A DNA stretch of 64,000 bases, from positions 338,060,444 through 338,124,443 of the forward strand of contig OX336389.2 in NCBI GenBank assembly GCA_946902985.2, given 5' to 3'. This DNA comes from Meconema thalassinum (lineage: Eukaryota; Arthropoda; Insecta; Orthoptera; Tettigoniidae). Each line of letters opens with the position of its first letter. Within the stretch, counting starts at the first letter, position 1. The notes beneath the pieces are model-generated. The model worked only from the letters and a program-made list of their open reading frames with translations, made no database searches and had not been told where the DNA came from. Position numbers and translations under genes: made by a program. Below are positions 54,772-64,000 of the stretch, piece by piece.

Positions 54772-55143
54772 TGTTCCTTTCTCTCCCGGAACGATTCCTG
54801 GTACCATGCGGTGGCCAGGAGATGCTCGCTGGTTATGTATATTCAGGTTAGCAGAATTCAAAAATAATACGTTACACACACACATTAATATTTAAACTAT
54901 ATATTTACACATATATCACAACTAAATACACTGGCTGTAGCCGTGATGGCCACGATTTAAATCGGTCCCTTTCAAGCCGGGCCATGCTTGTCCTGATGTA
55001 AGTCAGCCATGTGCTGCATGCCTCGAGAAGCCCCGAGTCGCCCCAGGTCACATGATCACGCGGCCGGCCGATTAACCCCGAGACAGGGCGTCAAGGAAGT
55101 GCTGCCGAGACCAACGCAGCGGAGCACTGAGTAACTACCAACA
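54772..55143 (-). repeat. 5' LTR of the BEL/Pao element
   Basis: The partner of 48649-49018. The primer-binding site lies immediately inside it. Confidence 0.93.
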
Positions 55144-55148
55144 CTATC

Positions 55149-55595
55149 CGTAGATTCAAAAATACCTGGTATTTACAAATTAATGTTTTATCAGGGATAA
55201 TACCCTTGATTTTCTCGGCTGATGTGGGGATTTTTAACACTCACCCCTTTCTTTCCAACTCATTTACTAGTGATTGGGTTACAAGGCATATAGTAGATCC
55301 TGTATGTAATAAACGTCGTATTAAGATTCCTTCAACCCTAATCATGATTATCGGTAGTTCACGCTTTACTGTGACTGGTCCTTCCGTGATCTCTTCGATT
55401 AGCTCTTCCGGCCTGGCGACCCAATTCACCACTTGAATTTCGTTCCATCCTCCTTCGTAACTGAGATTTAGTTCTTTGAAAATTGGCGTATTCTTTAGCC
55501 GGATCCTCTCTTTTGGATCCCCTCTTCTGCTCTTGCAGTTCGAGACTCTGCGCGCCCCTATCGTCGTGAATAGCAGGTGAGGTACTATTCTTCAT
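55149..55595 (-). pseudogene. Protease of element 2, upstream part
   Basis: 55241-55432 reads I-R-R-L-L-H-T-G-S-T-I-C, so the catalytic aspartate of the D-T-G motif is histidine. The domain is cut by the BEL element at 55148, with its end at 48640-48540. 55359-55595 holds an adjoining basic segment in another frame. Confidence 0.75.
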
Positions 55596-56066
55596 GGCGT
55601 CCCCCCATCTGACATGCGGCTGTCTTTCCTGTTCATCACCCCTCTCATCATAATAACGCTGAGTAATGACTCGCCTTTCCTCAATTTTGGCCTCTTAATC
55701 AGGGTCTTGATCCCTTGGTCGATAACTCTTAGTGTTTCCTTTGTTCCATACTTTCCCTTGGTGCGGCTTCCCGTATGGTGGTCCTCTTCCATTCGATCCC
55801 TTTTGATCCCAATGCCTTGGCGCATAATTCGCTTGATGATTACTCCCTTGGTAATTATTCTTTCGATAATTCCCCTGATTGAAGTTTCCTGAATTGTTAT
55901 TCCCTTGATAATTATTACCTCTATAGTTCCCTGGATTAACATTTCCTGGATTGTTATTCCCTCGATATGGTGTCCGCCATTTCCTTGGTTCACTCCTTGG
56001 GAAATCTCCTCCTGTTCCAATCAATTCTGTAATCGTGGATTTATCCAAACTGCTTTCTCTGATCAT
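55592..56066 (-). pseudogene. Asn/Gly/Tyr-rich nucleocapsid-like region of element 2
   Basis: 55695-56066 reads repeats of G-N-Y-R-G-N-N-Y-Q-G-N-N type and has no CCHC knuckle. It parallels the Q/N-rich segment of element 1 in place and style. A second frame over the same DNA (55592-56020) is a shadow. Confidence 0.65.
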
Positions 56067-56239
56067 TTCGGTCTATCTGCCATATGAGTGTGCTCCACCG
56101 TCCTACTCTGACGTGGTAACATGTGTGATGTCGTCATGTCTAACTGACGCAGAACGCTTTCTACTTCAATTGCCGTTTAAGCATTTGAGGAAATCAATAA
56201 TCTCTGTATTTCATATGGGAGTTGCTTCGTGATTGCCAA

Positions 56240-56875
56240 TCATAAGTCATTTTTGCTTGGGGCACAATCTAACTCACGGTATTTGCACAATTGAGCAGTA
56301 AAATACTCTGAGTACTTCGTCGGTGTGGTTGTGCTATACTTCTTCGAGTCAAGGTCTAACCTTAGATTTTGCCGTACATCTGCAGCCCAATACCTTTTCA
56401 AAAATGCTTCTCTAAATTCTTCTACGGTATCAAAAGTATACCTGAAGCTCCTAAACCATAATAAACAGTCACCGTCCATTAATTTCTCTATTGAGCGTAA
56501 CTGTCTCTCTGCAGGTACCTTAGTATCCTTCAAATACTCTGCAACTTCCTTAAGCCAGTATTTTGGGGTCATCGATGAATTGTTCCCTGAATATAACCTA
56601 GGCTTCTCAGAATCAGGTCTGACTAAAGTGATTACCTGGTTTTGTATTGCATTCACGTATGGAGTTGAGGTGAATAAAGGTGGTCCTGGTATACAGTACT
56701 GACCTTCTCCCTCTGAAAAATTCTTAAAAGTGTGTTGGGGTTCTGACTCTCCCCATTTATTCCTAATATCCTCATGAATTCCGATTTCCATGGCAAACGT
56801 CCTAGTATCATGTTGGTTTAAACGTCCTTCTAATCTCTCAATCCGAGTAAGTGATTCATGCTCATTCTTTCTCAT
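56240..56875 (-). pseudogene. Gag core of element 2
   Basis: 211 codons with W-L-K-E-V-A-E-Y-L-K-D, L-M-D-G-D-C-L-L-W-F-R-S-F-R and F-R-E-A-F-L-K-R-Y-W, then Y-S-E-Y-F-T-A-Q-L. It corresponds one-to-one to the element 1 Gag core at 36733-37371 and confirms that the two are related. Confidence 0.8.
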
Positions 56876-56881
56876 TCGCTC

Positions 56882-58106
56882 TGATATTTATTTAGTCTTC
56901 TTGAAAAGTTTTTTCTTTCGAACGTTTTCCTTTAAATGGGCTAATCCGTCCTCCGCTTCCTTCTTAATTTCCAATACTTGCTGATCGTTAGCCTCAATTG
57001 TTACGACCACCCCTGCTTCTATTTCTTCTCGCAAGATGTCCAAGTCCTTTCCTAAGTTTTTCCGAAGATCCTTCATGTCTCGTTTCATGGTTTTGACTTC
57101 CCCTTGGGTTTCGTCTTGGATTTTCTATAAACGAGCTAGATCTCCTTGTGTCTGATCTATTTTCTTGTAGGTGTTCCCTATGCTAACCTTTATAGGAGTT
57201 ATACTCTCTTGAATTCCCTCAATTAGTAATTTCTGTCTATTTATTTCTTCGCCCTGTTCGGATATACTTTGGCCCTGTGTTCCTAATTCTTTGATTACAA
57301 CCTTAATATATGTATTTAACTTATTTTCCCATACCTTGTCGTTTTCCTCAAACCTTTGATCCACCTGTTGGATAACCCCTGTTATTTGCCCTTTCACCTG
57401 AGTTAAGTCAGCTCGGTGTTGATTATTTATATCTAAGATCTCTCTCGAGAGTTAATCAATATTTTCGTTTAGTTCTCGTCTAGATTCCTCGCATTTTTGC
57501 AAATTTAACTGTAATCGTTCATTCAGACTTACTTTCAATTCATTAGAGTTAATGTTTACTACTTCCATATTGCGTCTAGCTTAGTTTCAAATGCTTTTTG
57601 TATAACTTCGGACTGGCAATCTAATTGTTCCTTAGTTTCGATATTCATCCTATAGATTTTGTCATCTATTCCGTCAAGACGCTGGCTTACCCTCGCCTGC
57701 GCATCTCAGATACGATGTACATCCTTTCTTATACCATTAATACTTTCATGCATGGACCCCATTTGAGTCTGTAAACTTTCATTAATAGTTTCCTGTACTT
57801 TCAGGATATTAGCCTCTGCTTTTTCCTGTGCAGCCTCAAGTTTTATATTCATATTCATAAAGTTTTCTTTACAAACTATTTTTCCTTCGTTAATGCTTTC
57901 CTGCATAACCTCAAGACCTTTCCTATTGTCTTCTTTACTCTCCTGAAGATTATTATTTATAGCTTCCAGGCTTTTTCAGTTGTCTCCTTCATCTCTAAAG
58001 CATTTTCCGTAATGTCCTCCCTCACCACCAAAGCATTTTCCTTATTGTCCTCTTTACTTTTCCACAAAATGCCCAGGAGCTTCTGCATCTCCTCACTCGT
58101 AGCCAT
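56882..58106 (-). pseudogene. Coiled-coil leader of Gag in element 2
   Basis: Starts plausibly at ATG 58104-58106 (M-A-T-S-E-E-M-Q-K-L-L). Frames 57706-57906, 57125-57397 and 56888-57088 hold Glu/Lys/Ile/Leu-rich helical sequence broken by stops. It corresponds to the coiled-coil leader in element 1 but with less regular repeats. Confidence 0.65.
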
Positions 58107-58493
58107 TCTTTTCCCAAAATAATTTGAGAATATGAGGTTTGGTTACCTTCGGGTATGTATATGATACGTACCCGTTTGTACCTTACTCACTTTATTTCAA
58201 ATTTAAAAAAATTAAGATTTTCTTTCAAAACAAAACAAAAACAAATTTTCAAAAATTGAGGGTTTTCTTCAAAAATGAAAAACCAGGGTTTTCATTGAAA
58301 AACTTGGGCGACAATTTATAATATTGAGTGTTGCGGGGGTTTTCGACATATATAGGGTTTTGCAGGTACATAATGCGGTCATAGTTACTTAGCTGGTAAT
58401 TAATGATCTGTAGCTTTTGCTCCTAAACTGAATCTCGACCGTCTTATTTGTTAACCTTTGCTCATATACAGTACCTATTTATATACCGTCCCT
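58107..58493 (-). other. 5' leader of element 2
   Basis: AT-rich. On minus it contains TTGTCGCCCAAG about 180 nt after the LTR end, similar to the TTGGCGCCCG motif of element 1; primer-binding use is uncertain. Confidence 0.45.
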
Positions 58494-61400
58494 TGTACCC
58501 GTTACTATGACGGAGAATGTATAGTCATGTTCCAGCCTGTGCTCAGCGAATCGGGGGTGTAACGTTCATTCCCACTGCATGACATATACGCCCAGATAAT
58601 AGGCAAGAGGGTTCGCAAATTCTACACAAATAATCCACAATTTACTAAAACATCAATTTAATTAACTCAAGCACCCTTTCGGAGTACATAAACAAATACA
58701 ATATCAATCAATTATTTAATTCACTCAATAATCTTTATAATTATTCACTGTCTAGCCTACACAATCTTGCTTAAATCATTAGACTTTATTAAGTCTTTCC
58801 TTTACCTTTTTGAATCATTAATTGTTCAGAGCCTATACACTTATACTTTCTCTAATTGCATCCCCTTTATTGGGTATTTAAATGCACTTAATTTCATGCA
58901 TGTGACCTAAATCTGTCACTCCGCCCCTTTATTCAACTCAATGTCTATCAGGCTTCTGACAATTCTTTAAATACATATTCATGTATACAAAACATATAAT
59001 TAATTTAATAATAAATTCATTAATCAATTAATGTCGGGGGTGAAATCTCAAATGTCAGCCTCACTTCAATAACACATGCTAGGTTTATATTTATGTCAAA
59101 CTATGCACCATTTCTCGTGACTTGGAACCCATACTCCCACATAAGTATTTGGTCATACAATTTCATTACCCATTCATTCATAAATATAAGGATATAACCA
59201 TGATTTGTACATTGCCGTACCTTCAATATTCATTATTTAATCATGCTTAAAATTTATTTAAATTTTTTTAAAATTTTCACAAGAAAGATTAAGCTCAATC
59301 TCCATAACTCAGATATATCCTTTTCAAAATCATGACTTGATTCAATAATTATTTTTGTACTTGTAAATCTTTATTACTAGTCGAGAAAGATCCCTCGGAA
59401 TCCCTCGCTCTGTGTATACAAAAGGCTCCATTCATTCACCACTATGACCCAGTGCCGCGAGGAGACCCTCCGCGCCCCACCTGTCTGTCTTGGCGATACT
59501 TTACGAGCAACCACTTGTTAATTACCCGGCCTTCTTACTTTCAACTCTCTCTGGGGATCAAAGCATATTTAAAATCCCTACTTATTCCTGCAAATTCATT
59601 TGCTAAAACGCATTCGATTAATGCTTCACACATATATTTATATTCTTATGGGTGATTTGTTTGGTGATAATGGTGATTTATAGTCATGTATTTGAACTTG
59701 GGGCAATGCCTTTCCCCATTATTTTTATATGCTGCAGTGGTAACAATAAACAAAATGAACAGTACGAGCCAGACGCCATGCTGGTTGCTTGTTGATGTCT
59801 GGTTAATCGAACTGGAGACTATTGCACCCCAGCGTCGAAATCCGACATAACAATAATATCCACTCAGCTACAATACATTTCTAGGGTTATGAGCGGGATC
59901 ATGATAACACAAATATTTAGAGGGAATTCTTTCGTCCTCATTAACCATACATACAATAATTACGAGACTGCTACGTGAAGCTGGGATTAACCTCTTAGGC
60001 TTCCAACGCGTCATTATCTCTTTGAGCGTCTTACATATGCGCTACCGTCGAACCAATGATCCACCGCTTCCCCGATACTCATACGAAGATTTGACATACA
60101 CCTAGCTCCCAAACAAATCCCGATAACTATTCCACTTAACTCATTTATAGCTTGATTTTACATTTATCAATAGCCTTATTATGGCTTCAATTATCATTAC
60201 TTGGATGACCAGAATATATTTTATATCTGCGTATCGGTATGATTATCCCATCCAGGATGATCATATCTACTCCTTCCGTAATTATATTTCCTACTTTTCA
60301 TTTCTGTGGTCCTCATCGCTATTTACATATTTATTAACATTGTTAACCCCCATTTAGGTTTAATAACAATAAGACATTTCAAAGTTTAAGTGTACGGACC
60401 CACTGTGGTCAATTTAACATTTTAACAATTTCTTTATAAAATTTCAATCTTATATTTTCTAAATCTTTCTTGAGTTATTCTTCATTCATATTTATACTGA
60501 TGTTATTCTTTATTTATTCCAGTTAACTTTGTTCATGACTTTACCGTTAGAATTTTCATTTGGTTCCCCTTTATTTTATCTTTCAACATTATTATTACTT
60601 AACACGGGCTTCACTTTTAATGGATATCCTATTTATCCTTTCTAGACTGTTTTAACCAGTCAATTCTAATTTCAACAATACATTTTACATGGTTCATCTC
60701 AAACAGTATGGTGCATAGCATGACATTTAATAATAAGAATGTCAACACTCACCGTATTTGTCAAGTGGTTCCTTCATGATATTGTTGCGTTTCACCCACC
60801 GTACATTTTCTTAAAATAACATCTCGCCACTGCGAGTTAATACTCTTTCACACGGAAATTTACCCTTAATATACATTTTACAACACATGGCACTTTTAAA
60901 TATAGAAAAAAAGATCAATCCCACTTTCACCGTGGATACAAAAATACATAATTTAAAACTTTCACACGTTATTCACAATGCTTGTTACTTGGTGTAACAT
61001 CCCTACGATCGCATCTCAGACGTTGCAGGTGAGGTAATCTCCCCTGCGTCCCTGGCGATTCCTATCCTCTATCTTCTATCATTGTCTATCAATGTTTTGC
61101 GTTCCTCTTTATTACGCACGGAGCTGAATTTTTATATGTTGAAGTAAGTTCGTGTTTGGGCTATCGTCGTTTTCACTGACTATCTCGCACTTTATCGTGA
61201 GTTAATCTATGCATAAATGTTTTCTCTAGGCCTTATGAACAAGGACCGTAAACTCCTATCGTGTTTTTCTAACACTTTCGTTAATATTCACTGTAGTTTG
61301 TACATCGTCTACGCTTGGTGTTGAACCTTAAGACCTTCTACACTTAAAGTCTAAATATTGAATTCGAAGTTTTAACTCTGGACTGTTCCAAATAACGTTG

Positions 61401-62594
61401 TGTAATATTTCGAGTTTGACTATTTTTATAATGCAGAGTGGAGCTTTATCAAGACTCCTTACGTCCTAACTTCGATTCGGTATCATGTCCCTCCGGACTC
61501 AATGATTACTTTCTCGTATCGCGACTTAGCTCGTTCAGAATAACTTTATCAAAGTAGCGTGACGTGACCTCACTCAGATCATGTATATGACTGTTATAAC
61601 GTATCTCCTCTGAGGTGTTCGAGGTGACTGTCTTTAACCTAACGTGGCTTCTTCACTAGAGCCCCAAGATGGCTCTGCCTCAAAGCGCACCACATAACTG
61701 TAATAACGTACTGCAGCGTGACGTGACCTCCCTCAGGTCATTTAGATGACTGACTTTGACTTGGCTCCGCTGTCCTTTTATCTAGATTGGACCGAAATGT
61801 AGTCCCTCAATCGATTCAGGAACCCAACTTTTTAATTCCTGCTCTAAATTTCCTATAAAAATTATTGGTGTTTAGCTAATATTCTAAATGTCAATGATAT
61901 CTTATGCGGATTTGAATTCCTTCGTTCAATTAATTTGTATTAATTAATTACGTTATTATCCCTACCGCGGGGCCTCACTTGTCATTACTTTTTCTCCGCA
62001 TGTAAATGCGCTTAAGTCCTATGACATAATGCTATGTCAGCAGTCCTTATTTATTCAAATATTACAGCGTTTTAATATTCTTAAAAATGTCGTTTCATTT
62101 TAGATTACCTCTTCTGCTTATGTATTTTAATATCAATTGATAATTTAGAAGTTATTCGCCATGTTTTACATGTAAGCCGAGTTCTTCCCCTCCGCCTACA
62201 CAGATTTTCAAGCTGACTTGCAATAATTGAGTTTTCGTCCCTCGGGGTCATAATCATATACAGAGAAGGAGTTCCCTCGTTATTCCGACACTAACGCGCT
62301 CATAAACCCTTCAAATCTTGCTGGCTCACACGCATGACATCGTGCGTTTAATCGTCAACAAATGCTCACTTTCCTCACCGTATTAATGAGTTTTTAGCTC
62401 CGGTCTATGTCTGTAAGTTGACACTAATGGTATTTATTACTCCCAGGTATTTTTAAATTAAACATCTGCGTTTCCCCCAACGCTTTGCATCTGAAAAGAA
62501 TTCACTGAATCTTCTCTTCATCCCTATAAGTTTTCAATATATTTTTCCAAGTGATCGCGTATTCGAACCTTGTGCCGATCTCTTATTGGGCACA
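58494..62594 (-). repeat. Right (5') LTR of element 2, uninterrupted
   Basis: 4101 bp beginning TGTGCCCAAT and ending GGGTACA on minus. It serves as the reference for what the left LTR looked like before its insertions and deletion (217 bp at 60098-60316 has no match on the left). Confidence 0.92.
61724..61740. promoter_or_regulatory. Everted TGACCT-5-AGGTCA pair, second LTR copy
   Basis: Same 17 bp as 44318-44334, preserved between the LTRs. Confidence 0.3.
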
Positions 62595-62598
62595 GTAT

Positions 62599-63348
62599 CG
62601 ACAAAAATAAAAATCAAGCAGTTCATTAAAATGGTAATTTTAATCCAGTTCGCCGATTTTCTAAATATTTGGAGATTTTTAAAATAATCCCAAATTACTA
62701 AGATAATAAAACTGTGGAGTTATCCCTACATCTAAATCAGTTAACTATCAGTAACTTCAATTTATGAAATAAACTGGTGTGACTATGAACAATCGAAATT
62801 TTCTCGGGATTCCAGGGGGAGCACAGCCCCTCCTAACCTCCCCCCCCCCTCCTACTCCCCTCCCCCCCCCCCCCCTTCCTGCGGTATCCATGATCTAGCG
62901 GCCTTTCATGTTCTCGAAACAAAGACAGAGCAGCTGGATTAAAATTGACTGTGCTCGCATTTATATAGCACGACAGTGTCATGGAGATATTCACGAGGCT
63001 TCCAGGGATTCGGCATTCCCTTACAGAACCATTGCACAGTGAGGCAACTCCTTCAATTTCTGCAGGATATAACCCGCAACATTGAGAACAGGCGCTAATA
63101 TTGGGATACTACGGCTGCCACGTAGCTAACAATGGGTTCTACAGAATGCTGGGGACCATACTGAGGGATTGAAGACGATTCGTAGTAGTATCTCGTTTGT
63201 AGGTTGTAATTATCGTAATTGGCATTAAATTGGCTTTAAACAATATGTTCAGTAAAGAACATATAGCCTACTTTCTCCAAATGTTTGGGTAAAGTGATAA
63301 CTCTATGTCATTATCAAGGAGTATAATTGAATGTTCTTGTGACGAACG
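62599..63348. other. Right flank of element 2
   Basis: AT-rich sequence with C-runs near 62840-62878. No gene or repeat recognised. Confidence 0.5.
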
Positions 63349-63543
63349 CTAAGTGCTGTAACCTACATAAGACTCCCCGTTTACTAAGTTTCGTTGTAAT
63401 TCCACTTTTAAATCCAAAGGAATGGATTGAAACATTAGAAAAGTACGCCCATCCACTATCTTGAGTGTATAGAACCTTTTATCTTGTGCCTTCTGCAGAG
63501 AAAGCCTCTTTTGCCAGACTACATATTTGCTGCCTTTCGTCAT
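63349..63543 (-). CDS. Hypothetical 64-codon ORF, unrecognised
   Basis: Starts at ATG 63541-63543 in a fair context (ACAATGACG). The product is basic and ordinary in composition (K-R-F-Y-T-L-K-I-V-D-G-R-T near the middle), without signal peptide or membrane segment. It lies outside the retroelements, in the right flank. It may be a chance ORF or the first exon of a gene that continues outside the window. Confidence 0.2.
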   Translation of the reverse strand: MTKGSKYVVWQKRLSLQKAQDKRFYTLKIVDGRTFLMFQSIPLDLKVELQRNLVNGESYVGYST

Positions 63544-64000
63544 TGTAACTGTGTTAAATAGTTAATAGCCAATATTAATGTCTTGAAAATTCAACATGGC
63601 AGCTTCATGCTATATGATGTGTGATTATCTTATGACTAACGCACGAGAGGTACCTTATCTGTTACTCCCCTCTTATTGAGTATCATGCCATTTGCGCAAT
63701 TGGATTCTGAGTTAATGCTTTGAAGTTTTAATAGTATTTTCAGCCCCAATCTTGAAAATATAGCTGTTACGTCCTATTTCTTTTGACATATAGAGCCCAT
63801 AATGGTTGTACATTAATGCTAATTTGAGTTATTGCATCTCTAAAATATATAGATTTATTTATTGTAATATTTTACTATTTCAAGATGGTCACTGCGGGCT
63901 AAATTTAGTGTCGTATTTCTATGAATAATAGTAGAGAGGTACTTTGTATGGTACTTCTCTCTCACTAATTTTCGCGTTAATTATGCTATTCTACCGTGTC
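63544..64000. other. Right end, nothing identified
   Basis: AT-rich; no ORF, array or tRNA-like sequence. Confidence 0.5.

Larger units (their letters stand above)
48649..55143 (-). mobile_element. BEL/Pao LTR retrotransposon inserted in element 2
   Basis: 370-372 bp LTRs at 48649-49018 and 54772-55143 with CTATC target duplications at 48644-48648 and 55144-55148. It runs on minus with 5' LTR at 54772. The primer-binding site is TGGTCATACCGGGCC, directly following the LTR (54771 downward). The single polyprotein has the BEL/Pao order of Gag, protease, RT, RNase H, integrase and a DUF5641-like end. Only about three frame breaks and two stops were seen, so it is one of the younger insertions. 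Confidence 0.93.
27329..62594 (-). mobile_element. Ty3/Gypsy element 2, with about 4.1-kb LTRs, heavily nested
   Basis: Bounded by a GTAT target duplication (27325-27328 and 62595-62598). The LTRs start TGTGCCC and end GGGTACA on the element's strand. The right LTR is 58494-62594 (4101 bp). The left LTR is split into 27329-28931 and 42569-45177 by element 1. The internal part reads, on minus, coiled-coil leader, Gag, protease, RT, RNase H, integrase, with a BEL/Pao element inserted in the protease. After removing the guests about 15 kb remain, most of it LTR. The purine tract AGAAGGGGGAATT abuts the left LTR near 45180. Confidence 0.88.

Overview
The window looks like repeat-dense, AT-rich nuclear DNA of an arthropod, most likely an insect with a large genome. 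The basis is several tRNA-headed SINE families, insect-type Ty3/Gypsy and BEL/Pao retroelements, an R2-superclade LINE, TTAC-tailed LINE/SINE pairs and a FLYWCH-type transposon protein. The species cannot be fixed from the sequence. I found no confident single-copy host gene in 64 kb; almost every long ORF belongs to a mobile element or is a translation of a simple repeat.

Layout. 1-7.2 kb: inverted arrays of 16-bp and 14-bp minisatellite units, which look like subdivided terminal inverted repeats of a DNA transposon, enclosing a one-domain exon and a FLYWCH zinc-finger ORF. The same stretch carries a tRNA-Leu-like pseudogene, a LINE tail, a SINE and a 224-bp tandem repeat. 7.2-11.9 kb: mostly non-coding, with a SINE between TTAC repeats. 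11.95-18.5 kb: an old minus-strand LINE split by a SINE, a short repeat and a 5-kb Ty3/Gypsy element (13098-18111). 19.2-25.9 kb: a nearly intact, 5'-truncated R2-superclade LINE (ORF of about 1000 codons) lying exactly between two direct copies of a 1.14-1.19 kb segment, as if the target site duplication were over 1 kb. Its 3' UTR holds a set of related hairpins.

27.3-62.6 kb is one nested object. A Ty3/Gypsy element with about 4.1-kb LTRs (element 2, 27329-62594, target duplication GTAT) carries a related element with about 4.2-kb LTRs (element 1, 28932-42568) inside its left LTR, and a 6.5-kb BEL/Pao element (48649-55143, target duplication CTATC) inside its protease region. A LINE fragment and two SINE copies landed later; for two of these three insertions the undisrupted site is preserved in the partner LTR. 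62.6-64 kb: AT-rich flank with one small unrecognised ORF.

Nearly all elements are on the minus strand and most are broken by stops, frameshifts or lost catalytic residues. The BEL/Pao element and the R2-like LINE are the best preserved and probably the youngest. How the parts work together is mainly a history of successive insertion, which can be read directly from target duplications and paired empty sites.
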